In this document: piece after piece, positions 30,701 through 39,025 of the stretch | Numbering within the stretch: position 1 is the stretch's first letter | Layout: each line of letters begins with the position of its first letter | DNA from: a virus | IMG/VR virus record: IMGVR_UViG_3300032134_000008 | Span: 1-39,096 of that record | DNA length: 39,096 nt | Reading direction: 5' to 3' (one strand) | Position numbers and translations under genes: made by a program | The notes under the pieces: model-generated | The model's database searches: none | Told to the model about the DNA's origin: nothing | Seen by the model: only the letters and a program-made list of their open reading frames with translations

Positions 30701-31226
30701 CACTCGACGTACCCAGACAGAAATAGACAGGCTTATAGAAGCACAAGAAGCCGCTTCCGCTCCTACTCCAATACCAACATCGCAGCCCACGACACAGCAG
30801 TCAATTAGCCACGCTAGTAACGTCGCGGCAGCGGCAAAGCAGGTAGTCACTCAGCCGCAGCCCACACCTACGACTACACCTACTGCTCCGACAGCCAGTC
30901 CATACGCTACCACAGCGGAACTACTAACTTCACAGGGTGTCGATGCTGAAGGGGTTATAGAGTTATGGAAGTCAGTAAAGCCGAAGAGTGCCGGTTTAGG
31001 AACGTTCTCAGATAAACGTATTAAAGAAATCTTTAGAGGCGCGAAAGCCGGTTGGGAAATGAAAGACTTTTATGGAAACTCTCGGCCCGACACGATTCGC
31101 GCAGAAAACGAGTGGAAGGGACTTGAGCCATTACTGGTGGTATTGAGAAACGACAACGCGACAGATGCAGAACTAACTGAAGCGTGGCTAAACTACTTTG
31201 AATCACTTGAGTACAAGAAGAACTAA
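27753..31226 (+). CDS. Internal core protein (T7 gp15-like, enlarged)
   Basis: An 1157-residue protein in the gp15 place (T7 gp15 747). ATG 27753 is preferred over GTG 27744 because it overlaps the preceding stop as TGATG with GAGAGG upstream. Long helical stretches dominate; no peptidase or transglycosylase motif was recognised. Residues about 995-1060 form a Pro/Thr/Gln-rich linker (PTPIPTSQPTTQQS and following), then a compact C-terminal domain. In T7 such proteins make the inner core and are ejected to build the trans-envelope channel. The extra length over T7 is common in marine relatives. Confidence 0.85.
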   Translation: MAKSKRPQAASGQQISYGVSESGPTVEATTNSETMIQPGLVGAPSPPANLAQPQLESNQEAVDREKLAVIGFDELSDSIRAKGIAEARGINLMQDPEFLAEQAALWADMRDSGVSFAEAVHDGLVDAIQHPRVAPEFARALQEHDLADRAAAWDAQHEAFKLGDPRALDIDRTMEAFHSSMVGETPAIARVDAYENHFIPALDIHARRFKAKHQDWLSERMITEITTSAQSRITDVVQNYTESEPITVVDLTPTNPTSVGKFGPRGVGGLPALPTRFRQETPEEFEARRLKTAVDAISRSIDMAIGGPITPENLNKITGKQLVDLAAEDPRLSKTAELILNKAVTGPADNRAPLLGGAIKEYYSQKQKSISAAQGAHSTATANRIWTSQADAIETSVIEATVVNAIDEGRRVGESEYHLMFRDMLEGRSSVTLPNGDVLSIDGDKYRLSPGPDSVATTDKIYDPKQMAKQARIQSFDQLLIVNRNIAADDPSYANHTDSEREAVARAMTASQLNEVDSPTSESIQRTTRSISIHRADIEAQRVVAGEETPETLAAFQDHLVYLEAVRQFNPKLFDDHFNNEDTKFFWETALAMRYDQIMEEYGGGSGKSVYNRLVGYEGGFFQSATDFETEWRETGVPVLTTHMRNNSYSDQVRAQKRIRSVARMLLALGVKSDSESAILLAVNSYEETLMDMGGIKVDKSEISPDLIAGNFPANWEQEWHTKDWNFMDLYGAHGIAEPEWLPDWFSSVQGEKAPLAWSTLTKTAIELPALLDGLWTYITEDNEEGMNMITNTMRDVAVAVQQGEIEGYKPMALQKVVDRAAQALETHPPDKWSLENMTQGGATINNIKLQVAPKSEGLLYTAVVELNNGISHEVGNPDNHGRPFTLSEISELSKRMETYIPDRTFPASLGTRAVEGVYGMDEIKFLNVLPLGGTAEQTHFRTDHGWVSADEAVRFVESREPMERQIGLIPPFMEEIYNKVDNTRRTQTEIDRLIEAQEAASAPTPIPTSQPTTQQSISHASNVAAAAKQVVTQPQPTPTTTPTAPTASPYATTAELLTSQGVDAEGVIELWKSVKPKSAGLGTFSDKRIKEIFRGAKAGWEMKDFYGNSRPDTIRAENEWKGLEPLLVVLRNDNATDAELTEAWLNYFESLEYKKN

Positions 31227-31228
31227 CC

Positions 31229-34200
31229 ATGCCAAATGAGCGACTCCCATTCAGTGCCTATTTGCGCCCGGATCTTCCAGAAGATCGCACCCTTCGGGAG
31301 ATGTACAGGATACGGGAACTAACCCCAGACCCTGACATTGGTTTCTTTGGGAAAGTATATAACGCCTTTGCTGGTGAGACTGTAACTGGTGAGTTGTATA
31401 GGGAGATGACTGGTCCCGATTATGCGGCGACTGGGTATGTCCCCACTCAAGAAGACATTGATCAATATGCTTCTGATTTAGATCCCAGAATAGCCAGCAG
31501 AGTCGCAGCGGGTGTTGGTTCTTTCCCTGAGTTTCTATACGAAACAGATCAGGCTAGACTAACGATGAAGCGTCGTCAAGAGTTGTTCTCAGGAGGGGCT
31601 CTAGGCACAGCAGAGGGCTTTGGGTTGATGTTGCTGGCTGCTGGTGGGGAAGCAATGGCTCTTACGATGCTCCTCGGGGCTCTTGGTCCGGGAGGTGCTG
31701 CGGCAGGGGCAGGCATCGCTGCAACCCGTGTCCATAGAATTAAAGGCATGTTCAAAGCAATGGGCATTGCCACGGCTATTGATGTACCGCTTGAAACAAC
31801 CAGATTTCATTTAGACAAAACACTTCGTCCAGCCGATCTCCTAATTGCTATCGGTGCATCTGCTACGCTTTCGGGAGCGATCGGAGCATGGAAACCACAT
31901 TTGTTTCTTTCAGAAGTTCAGAAAGCCTCTAATATCGCTAAATTGCGAGAGACTGCGGAGGCTGCTAGGGCTATAGGCGATAACGCTGCTGCTGACGCAA
32001 TTGAGGCTTCAATCAAGCAACGAATTAAGGCCGTACCCTTTGATGATGACTTCGATGAAGTCATGGGCTTATCGTCTAAGGATCTCTTTGCTGAAGCGAA
32101 GGCTCGTGGAGTTGAGACGCATGCTCCCTCTAAGAAAAGCCGCTCAGGAAAGGCCCCCCGAAGTAAAGATGACATCCGTGAAGATATTATTGAATCCCGC
32201 CGTAAGGACACAGTTACTCCTGAGCAAGTGGAACGACAAACACTTAGGGACATTGATGCGATGTCTCCTGCGGCCCGTAAACGTACCGCCAGAGACTTAG
32301 GAGTACCAGAAAGTGTAGTCAAACGTGGAGGAAAACGGCTAGTCACCGCCATAGTCAGGGCAAGGAAAAAGGCCGCCGAAGTCGGGCATGTAACAGTGGA
32401 TAAGACTCCAAAACTTCCGAAGGGGGTCAGTAAGTCACTCCGCTCATCTACCTCCGTTAAAAAGGTAAAGGTCACGTTTGCCACACGATTAGAGAAGACC
32501 TTGTGGGCGATTGCTAAGGGACGCAGTCGGGAGACTAAGCACATACTCATTAAGTGGTTTAAAGAGAATGGAGTTGAGAACCCAGAAAAACTCGCTAATG
32601 AATTTGCGGATGAAGTCCTTAGAAGAGCGAGGGCCGCTAAAGAAGGAACCATAGTTGCCGACAGTAGATCCATGACCCTTCCATCTGCTATTCGTAGAAC
32701 AACTGAAGCAGGTGAGTTTACCCCCGGTAAAGGGGAGTCTATATTCGCAACGCGTCGTAGAGTTGACGTAGAGGTTGATGAAGATATCGCTGGTCGTATT
32801 CCTAAATCTCATGAAGAATCTGGACACCACCCAGTCGGAGATGAACCAGACGTAGTTATTATGGCTAATGGAAAGCCGGTAGCCGTAGGCCCGGCAAATA
32901 TGGTCAGAGTAGATGCAGAAGAACTTGCTGGAGATACGGGGAGATATGCGTTATTCGGTCACGGGGAGGGTTTAAGAGATACAATTGCTAGGGGTATAGA
33001 TTTGTTCCCCGGAGATGTGCCGGGACTGAGGCATATCTTTAGGTTTAGTACAACCCTATTCCACCGACTGGCGAGATACCACAGCCCCCTTGTACGAGAA
33101 TGGAATGCAGCGTTTAATCAGAATCCTCGTGGCGGGCATGCGAACTTAGAAACCATTATTCTCATCAACACTGAGCGGCACAAGACTATATTGATGAAAG
33201 TAATGAATAAAGCGAAAGAAGAAGCGCGTGAAGCAGGGTTCAAACTAGAGGACTTAGATATCGTCAGAACCCTTCGATCGGGCGAAGATGGGACCGGCCC
33301 GATGGCGACAGCGGTAAAAGCCCTACGGAAATTTTATGCTGATATGAGGAGTTACGCTGTAGAGGGGAAAGTCTTTACTGACGCTATCCCTGAATCTAAA
33401 AACTACTTTACACGAGCCTACAACACCCGTAAGTTCGTGACGCTAGTTGAAGAATTAGGTGAAGACAATGTCACAGCAATGTTTGCTAGGGCAATCATGA
33501 AACATGAAAATAGTATTGAAGCGGGGCTTACGTTATCCAAAGCGACAAGTATCGCTAAACGGATCGTGACTTACGGAACAGATCCCCAAGGAGCGAGGGA
33601 TTGGAGAGGCACTCAAGTCCTCATGGAGCGGATTAGGAAAGAACTGCTCAAGGATGGAATCGATGAAAGAGAAATCGACGAATTTATGGAAGTCATTATT
33701 CCAAAAATAGACCACCAACCCCACATCTCATACGGTCGTCGAAGAATTGACCTAGATGAAACTCATGTTGAGGTAATAGGTGGTAGGGAAGTTCACCTTG
33801 ATGAATTCTTCAACAACAACATACGGCAGTCCACTGCAAGGTACGCCCAGCGGGTTATTGGAGGAGTAGAGGTCAGGAAGGGGTTGCTTAGAGTATTCGG
33901 TAGAGAAGACATCTCATCCGAAGACGCTATATTAGCCCTTAGAAAGGATGCGAGAGCCAACGGAGCGTCGAACTACGACGTAGAATTTATAGGGGAAGTA
34001 TTTGACCTGCAATACAAAAGGATGACTGGACAGCCTATTTACACCAATGCTCGGATGATGAATTGGATCATGGGTGCGAATGCAATGGGCCAAGGAACTA
34101 TTGGTATGGTTCTAGGACTTGCCCAGATACCTGAGATCGCTTCCATTTTCGCTAGGACTGGTTTTAAAGCGTCGTTACAGCAATTCCCCAGTCTTGAAGA

Positions 34201-35395
34201 GATTGGGAGAATCTTTACGATGGGGCCCCGTGATTTACTTACTGGACGACAGAATTTAGGTTTAGCGAAACTGAAGGATGATATGACCTCAGTCTTGGAG
34301 ACGTTTACAGGAGTCGCTGGTGATTATCCAAGAGGCGATCACTTCATGCGTCGAATGGATGAGATGGGATTTGATGAGGATTACCTTTCGCATGGGGCTC
34401 TGAAATACCTTGAGTATGGAAGGCAGACCGCCGCATTGGTTCCGACTGGAATCATGCCTATGGATACGTTCCTTCGCCGGTGGGCAGTCCGTTCTTCGTT
34501 CCAACACTTCGTAAACACAGCCTACAAGCAGGGGGCAGATGGAAGAATAACGCTCAGTAAGGGGTTCTGGAATAACTCTGCTGTTCGATTTAAGCAACTT
34601 GGAATGTCGGAAGATGACATCAATCGTCTCGCAGTATCACTAAGAGATCCAGAAATTGTCACCACAAGAGCAGGGCTATTCGGGCGGCACACTGTAAAGG
34701 ATATTGATTTAACTAAGGTAAAGGATCAATATATCTTCGATAAATTTGCGATCGCTCTAAGGCGACATACCGACCACATGGTTCAACGACAGTCGTTTTC
34801 AGAATCTCCATTCTGGGTCAACCATCCCGCAGGTAAGTTACTGGCTCAATATCGAGTATTCATGTTGGCCTCAAAATCTAAACAACTCGCAGCGGGGGTC
34901 GCTCGCGGAGACGTTGCCGAAGGAGTCAACGTGGTAGGGTCTGCGGGACTAGGGACGTTAGCATATATCCTTCAGTCTCATTTGAGAGCAGCAGGAATGA
35001 ACGAACACGAGCGAAGAGTATATTTGGAAAAACGATTCGGGCAGGATCAACTGATTAAGGCTGGGATACTTAAAGGTTCTTACTCAACCATATTCCCAAT
35101 GCTAATTGACAGCGGTGCTTGGATGTTCGGACACGAGCCTGTGTTTGATCCGTCAATGAGAACAACAGGACTGGCCGTTGACCCCTTTAAAGGTTCAGTT
35201 ATCTACGATATAGTTTACAATAAAGGCTATAAGGCAACGAGAGAAATTACTGGAGCGTTATTCCGCGACGATACGATGTCTAAATCAGATGTTAGAAATA
35301 TTCAGTCACTTATCTGGCTGACGAAAATACCGGGTTTAGAGCAAACCATTAGCCGGTTATTCATTGACAAACTCAACATACCTAAGAAGGACTAA
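31229..35395 (+). CDS. Internal core protein (T7 gp16-like, without transglycosylase)
   Basis: A 1388-residue protein in the gp16 place (T7 gp16 1318). The N-terminus lacks the lytic transglycosylase domain that opens T7 gp16; it starts instead near the part with hydrophobic segments (FGLMLLAAGGEAMALTMLLGALGPGG, residues about 130-155). Residues about 290-470 are very basic and probably mobile; the later parts (YGTDPQGARDWRGTQVL, TPTG-type LVPTGIMPMDTFLRRW, VMLASKSKQLAAG) follow gp16-type proteins. It is expected to be ejected and to span the inner membrane. It starts two bases after the preceding stop. Confidence 0.86.
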   Translation: MPNERLPFSAYLRPDLPEDRTLREMYRIRELTPDPDIGFFGKVYNAFAGETVTGELYREMTGPDYAATGYVPTQEDIDQYASDLDPRIASRVAAGVGSFPEFLYETDQARLTMKRRQELFSGGALGTAEGFGLMLLAAGGEAMALTMLLGALGPGGAAAGAGIAATRVHRIKGMFKAMGIATAIDVPLETTRFHLDKTLRPADLLIAIGASATLSGAIGAWKPHLFLSEVQKASNIAKLRETAEAARAIGDNAAADAIEASIKQRIKAVPFDDDFDEVMGLSSKDLFAEAKARGVETHAPSKKSRSGKAPRSKDDIREDIIESRRKDTVTPEQVERQTLRDIDAMSPAARKRTARDLGVPESVVKRGGKRLVTAIVRARKKAAEVGHVTVDKTPKLPKGVSKSLRSSTSVKKVKVTFATRLEKTLWAIAKGRSRETKHILIKWFKENGVENPEKLANEFADEVLRRARAAKEGTIVADSRSMTLPSAIRRTTEAGEFTPGKGESIFATRRRVDVEVDEDIAGRIPKSHEESGHHPVGDEPDVVIMANGKPVAVGPANMVRVDAEELAGDTGRYALFGHGEGLRDTIARGIDLFPGDVPGLRHIFRFSTTLFHRLARYHSPLVREWNAAFNQNPRGGHANLETIILINTERHKTILMKVMNKAKEEAREAGFKLEDLDIVRTLRSGEDGTGPMATAVKALRKFYADMRSYAVEGKVFTDAIPESKNYFTRAYNTRKFVTLVEELGEDNVTAMFARAIMKHENSIEAGLTLSKATSIAKRIVTYGTDPQGARDWRGTQVLMERIRKELLKDGIDEREIDEFMEVIIPKIDHQPHISYGRRRIDLDETHVEVIGGREVHLDEFFNNNIRQSTARYAQRVIGGVEVRKGLLRVFGREDISSEDAILALRKDARANGASNYDVEFIGEVFDLQYKRMTGQPIYTNARMMNWIMGANAMGQGTIGMVLGLAQIPEIASIFARTGFKASLQQFPSLEEIGRIFTMGPRDLLTGRQNLGLAKLKDDMTSVLETFTGVAGDYPRGDHFMRRMDEMGFDEDYLSHGALKYLEYGRQTAALVPTGIMPMDTFLRRWAVRSSFQHFVNTAYKQGADGRITLSKGFWNNSAVRFKQLGMSEDDINRLAVSLRDPEIVTTRAGLFGRHTVKDIDLTKVKDQYIFDKFAIALRRHTDHMVQRQSFSESPFWVNHPAGKLLAQYRVFMLASKSKQLAAGVARGDVAEGVNVVGSAGLGTLAYILQSHLRAAGMNEHERRVYLEKRFGQDQLIKAGILKGSYSTIFPMLIDSGAWMFGHEPVFDPSMRTTGLAVDPFKGSVIYDIVYNKGYKATREITGALFRDDTMSKSDVRNIQSLIWLTKIPGLEQTISRLFIDKLNIPKKD

Positions 35396-35398
35396 GAA

Positions 35399-37159
35399 AT
35401 GGCAGACAGTTATACAGACTTCACTAGTCTGACTAGTGACCAACAGAACGGGATATTTACGAATCTTACGACATCCTATATCTCGACAGCGCATTTCTCG
35501 GTCACCCACACCGACGCTGGAACTGGGGTTATTACAGTAATCCCAAACGCGTCACTTACGATCGTTACAACCCCTACACTTAATATTACGGTCACCGCTG
35601 GTCACGCGCTTCTGCCATTTGCGTCCGCCGACCTTGTCCGAGTCAGTAGGACAACCCCAGTCTCCGATCCACAACGAACCTTCTCAGACGGCTCAGTACT
35701 CAAGGCTAGTGACCTGAATACTATGACAAATCAGTTGCTCTTCGGTCTGCAAGAGAACGCTGATGGAGGCGTTGGTTCTCTTCCTCTCGATACTGATGAC
35801 AAATACAACGCTGGCGGCAAGGTAATCAAGAATCTTGGAGAACCTACGCTCTCCAATGAGGCGGTTACTAAGACATATGTAGACAACATGGCGTTATACG
35901 GTTCCGCCTTCGGAGGCGTAAACCCGCAGTCATGGACGTTTACGGCTGCTTCTGGAGACATCAGTGGGAATGACCGAGTGTTCACCTTAGAGACACCGGG
36001 AGCAACATCTACGGAAGACAGTATGTATCTCGTAGAAGCGGGGGGAGTCATGCAGACTCCTGCCGATTACAACGTAACTGAAGTAGGCGGCACGTTTACT
36101 TTGACGATGCTTGATGCTGCTACTGGACAACCCGGCGAGATCGCTAACGGAGTAGTAATTGTCGCTAGGAACTTCGGAGTCTCTAGGAACATCATTATCC
36201 AGCCGTTGACTGCAATAGACGCAGATGATACACCACTGACTCTTAAGGGCTTCTCTGGACAGGCTGCGAACCTCCTAGATTTCAAGGACAACTCCGACAC
36301 GCTGCTGGCTTCTGTGGATAAGGACGGTGACGCGACGTTCCCGACAGTTACTGCATCGACATCTGTGACGACTCCGATAATCGCTTCAGGTACAAACGCA
36401 GTTACTATGCCTAACGAGGTTAATGTAGGTGATTTAGATGTTGCAAGTACAACAACCTCAGGAGCAAAACTAAAAGAGATGGGGGATCGGGGACGACTCG
36501 ATCTTCAGCAAACTGGCAGTGCCGATGCAACCCAAACCGCTTTCCAAGTAAGGCGAGGAACCGATAAAATAGTCGATATGGACTATGGCGGAAACTTGAA
36601 TCTACTCACCGGGGCGTTGCAGTTAGCGGGTAACACCCAAGTTCAGATTCTACAAATTCGAGAGTTAGTCACCACTGGCACTACCAGTTATTACCATTCC
36701 AATACCTCCCATTCCAGTTGGATGGTTTCTGGACTTCAATACCAAATTACTCCAGCAAGGTCCGATTCCACTCTCCTGCTCCTCGCAAATTATCAAATAT
36801 TCTCTCTTATGGCCGATAGTCGAGAGGGCGGCAAGATCAAACATGTAGTCGGCAATACTGCGGCCCCCGGAGGGTACATGGCGGGTGTGGACCACACTGT
36901 GGGAATGGAGCGAATCCAATCTGGTCGATGGACTTACCCCGCACCCGCTGGGGCTACACACGGAGGGATCAACGGTGCTACCAACACTTGTTATGGCGTA
37001 GTACCTTTCAGTGCGATCTACGCTCCGGGCTCGGTAGACCCACTTGTAATTGATGTAGTCCATAAGGCTTACGACACCAATGTAAATTACATAGGTGTTT
37101 ACCACACTGGTACTCAAAAAAGCCACGGAATGGTAATTGAGTACCTCAACCCATCCTAA
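35399..37159 (+). CDS. Tail fibre protein (T7 gp17-like N-terminus)
   Basis: A 586-residue fibre (T7 gp17 553). The first ~150 residues match the virion-binding domain of T7-type fibres: ITVTAGHALLPFASADLVRV, DGSVLKASDLNTMTNQLLFGLQE, and GGKVIKNLGEPTLSNEAVTKTYVD. The rest is beta-rich with low-conservation repeats and a C-terminal domain (about 420-586) rich in Gly, His and Tyr that probably touches the host receptor. ATG 35399 lies three bases after the preceding stop. Confidence 0.92.
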   Translation: MADSYTDFTSLTSDQQNGIFTNLTTSYISTAHFSVTHTDAGTGVITVIPNASLTIVTTPTLNITVTAGHALLPFASADLVRVSRTTPVSDPQRTFSDGSVLKASDLNTMTNQLLFGLQENADGGVGSLPLDTDDKYNAGGKVIKNLGEPTLSNEAVTKTYVDNMALYGSAFGGVNPQSWTFTAASGDISGNDRVFTLETPGATSTEDSMYLVEAGGVMQTPADYNVTEVGGTFTLTMLDAATGQPGEIANGVVIVARNFGVSRNIIIQPLTAIDADDTPLTLKGFSGQAANLLDFKDNSDTLLASVDKDGDATFPTVTASTSVTTPIIASGTNAVTMPNEVNVGDLDVASTTTSGAKLKEMGDRGRLDLQQTGSADATQTAFQVRRGTDKIVDMDYGGNLNLLTGALQLAGNTQVQILQIRELVTTGTTSYYHSNTSHSSWMVSGLQYQITPARSDSTLLLLANYQIFSLMADSREGGKIKHVVGNTAAPGGYMAGVDHTVGMERIQSGRWTYPAPAGATHGGINGATNTCYGVVPFSAIYAPGSVDPLVIDVVHKAYDTNVNYIGVYHTGTQKSHGMVIEYLNPS

Positions 37160-37187
37160 TAACTCTTAATAATAAGGAAACTGAACC

Positions 37188-38261
37188 ATGACCACTAGAG
37201 TCATCAACTCAATGACAACGCTCCTTGTCAAAGACACAGACAAAGCGTCTAAAACCGCTACCACTCCCACAGCCACTGACGAGGGCAAGGTTGTTCAGTT
37301 GGACTCTGCTGGTACTTTCTCTGAAGCGTATGTGCCCAGTCTTGTTGATTTGAACCTTACTGCGCAGTCATCAGACCCTGCAAACCCGGCAAGTCTCAAA
37401 GCGTCTATTTGGATGAGCGACGGAACTGGGGCTGGAGACTCAGGGGATCTCATGGCGAAACTGACAGGCCCGTCTGTGAAGGCAACAGCGACCTTCACTT
37501 TGACAGACAAGCCGAATGAAGAGTCTTGGTTTCAACTGCGAGATGTGGATGGGACAACCCTTAGATTTGAAATCGACAACGAAGAGAACGGTATTCGCGG
37601 GTCATATGCGACCTTTACGTTCACTGATAAACCAGATGAAGGCTCAACGATCAACCTAATTGATGATGACGGAACTTCGGTCACATTTGAGATCGACAAC
37701 GAGGCAGACGGGGTTGGCGTGTCGAACGTGGCTGTTGATGGAATTGCGGCTGCCGGAGGTGGTCTTGTAGGAACAGCGGCAGACCTCGTAGCGAAGATCA
37801 ACGGCCAATCCGCGTTGAATATCACCGCAACAAACCCCAGTTCTGGGAAAGTGGTTCTTATTGGCTCAAAGACTGCCGCAGGTAATACTACGATCGCCTT
37901 AAACAACGCAACTCACTGGAATACTGTTACCAGCGTCAACGTACCTTCCGCATTCCTATATGGCGACAACATCGCAGTTCAAGGGATCGCGGCAGCAGGG
38001 GGATCAGCAGCGGGGACAGCGACAGCGATTGTCAACACCGTGAATGCTCAGTCTACTTTGGACATCACCGCGACCCTGCCGGGCTCGACAAGACCTAATT
38101 TCGAGCAGAACGTAGGGCATACTGTAGGAAATACAACAGTCGTCACAGACAACTCAACCCACTGGGACAGTGTCTGTAGTGTTAACGTCCCTCCAGCGTT
38201 TACTGGAGGAGCAGCAGGAACAACCAAAACAGCCACGATTGTGGACTGGTCAGCCGTCTAA
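37188..38261 (+). CDS. Tail-associated protein with internal repeats
   Basis: A 357-residue protein downstream of the fibre, start ATG 37188 with AATAAGGA upstream. After a fibre-like N-terminus (about 1-95) come two kinds of repeat: A at 101-135 and 141-175 (ATFT-TDKP...DG.....FEIDNE.DG), and B at 182-256 and 263-338 (AV-GIAAAGG..., ...THW-.V.SVNVP-AF). All are beta-rich and Thr/Asn-rich. It is probably a virion surface or fibre accessory protein; binding of host or particle glycans is a guess. The stop overlaps the holin start (TAATG). Confidence 0.8.
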   Translation: MTTRVINSMTTLLVKDTDKASKTATTPTATDEGKVVQLDSAGTFSEAYVPSLVDLNLTAQSSDPANPASLKASIWMSDGTGAGDSGDLMAKLTGPSVKATATFTLTDKPNEESWFQLRDVDGTTLRFEIDNEENGIRGSYATFTFTDKPDEGSTINLIDDDGTSVTFEIDNEADGVGVSNVAVDGIAAAGGGLVGTAADLVAKINGQSALNITATNPSSGKVVLIGSKTAAGNTTIALNNATHWNTVTSVNVPSAFLYGDNIAVQGIAAAGGSAAGTATAIVNTVNAQSTLDITATLPGSTRPNFEQNVGHTVGNTTVVTDNSTHWDSVCSVNVPPAFTGGAAGTTKTATIVDWSAV

Positions 38262-38488
38262 TGGGGGTCACATTGGATAATGAAATATTAATTGCTTTAG
38301 GTCGTCTTGAAGGTAAAGTGGACTCGCTAATAACGAGGCAAGCAATACACGACGAGGAACTTAGCAGACACGACACTAGGCTGAGGAACCTAGAGCAATC
38401 AAGATCATGGCTTTTAGGCGCAACAGCCGCACTAGCGGCGTTCATTTCAATTGTAATCAACTATATCGGAGGTAAATTCGGTGGATAA
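38261..38488 (+). CDS. Holin-like protein (one membrane span)
   Basis: A 75-residue protein. Residues 5-47 form a charged coiled coil (LIALGRLEGKVDSLITRQ, HDTRLRNLEQ) and residues about 49-71 a single membrane span (WLLGATAALAAFISIVINYIGG), the layout of gene-17.5-type holins. The place between fibre and small terminase is the same as in T7. It would permeabilise the inner membrane at lysis. No matching endolysin was found. It overlaps terS by eight bases. Confidence 0.82.
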   Translation: MGVTLDNEILIALGRLEGKVDSLITRQAIHDEELSRHDTRLRNLEQSRSWLLGATAALAAFISIVINYIGGKFGG

Positions 38489-38687
38489 TACATTAGGCGA
38501 TCTACATACCGCCGTAGCAGAAGAACTTCTCCGTCGCGTTCAGTCAGGAGAGGCTCAAGCAGCGGACCTGAACGTCGCCCGTGCTTTCTTGAAGGACAAC
38601 GGTATTGACGTAACCTTGGAACACAGCGACCCCATGCAAGACCTCGTGAAATCTCTGCCCTTTAATGTTGAACTGGAGAGTGCTTAA
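38481..38687 (+). CDS. terS: Terminase small subunit (T7 gp18-like)
   Basis: A 68-residue protein starting at GTG 38481, behind GGAGG (38469-38473). The pattern AVAEELLRRVQSGEAQAADLNVARAFLKDNGID is diagnostic for T7-type DNA maturase A, and the C-terminus DLVKSLPFN is conserved too. It recognises the concatemer and hands it to the large subunit. T7 gp18 has 89 residues, so this one is compact. Confidence 0.92.
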   Translation: MDNTLGDLHTAVAEELLRRVQSGEAQAADLNVARAFLKDNGIDVTLEHSDPMQDLVKSLPFNVELESA

Positions 38688-39022
38688 TGTGTTTCCCTAA
38701 CGCAAGAATCACCGCTGATGCTGGCGGCAAAAGACAGGGCATAAGCCAAGACGGCCCTTCAGAAGCAGAACTGGCAGATCCTGACCGTATTAGTGAAGAA
38801 GCGGATGCGGTGGGGAGGCCTGACTCTGAAAAGGGCGTTCAGTCACTCGAAGACTACTATAAGCGTCGTAAGCGTCTCCGACTTTTAGCGATTGAGATGG
38901 CAAAGCGTGGAGCAGGAGAAGGTGGAGGCTTTGGCCTTCGCCATCAAAGCAATTGGGGCGGTGGTAGCGGTGGTGGCGGCGGTGGAGAAGGCGGTGGACG
39001 GGGCTTGGGCGGTGGAGGTTAA
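38687..39022 (+). CDS. Gly-rich small protein between terS and terL
   Basis: A 111-residue protein coupled to terS (TAATG). It starts MCFPNARITADAGGKRQG, has a charged middle (SLEDYYKRRKRLRLLAIEMAKRG) and ends in an almost pure Gly tail (about 25 residues with Ser and Glu). No membrane span is present, so it is not a clear gp18.5 spanin counterpart. Its MC start and low-complexity tail are like those of the 80-residue protein at 18728. The function is unknown; the 3' end contains the terL ribosome site. Confidence 0.7.
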   Translation: MCFPNARITADAGGKRQGISQDGPSEAELADPDRISEEADAVGRPDSEKGVQSLEDYYKRRKRLRLLAIEMAKRGAGEGGGFGLRHQSNWGGGSGGGGGGEGGGRGLGGGG

Positions 39023-39025
39023 TAG

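Noticed and set aside
31918-32673. Long open frame (251 codons) on the minus strand
   Set aside because: It lies fully inside the gp16-like gene and mirrors its codon pattern; all supported genes are on the + strand. The minus-strand frame at 22333-23085 opposite the capsid gene is rejected likewise.
8826-34755. GCGATCGC (HIP1-like) octamers near 8826, 11599 and 34748 as a cyanobacterial signature
   Set aside because: Only about three copies were seen; too few to argue for a cyanobacterial host.
35835-35856. TTGGAGA/TCTCCAA inverted repeat in the tail fibre gene
   Set aside because: The arms resemble the palindrome but have one changed base and an eight-base spacer; chance is likely.
38874-38880. 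Single TCTCCGA half-site in the Gly-rich protein gene, and another near 35671
   Set aside because: The left arm is missing; a 7-mer is expected several times in 39 kb on both strands.
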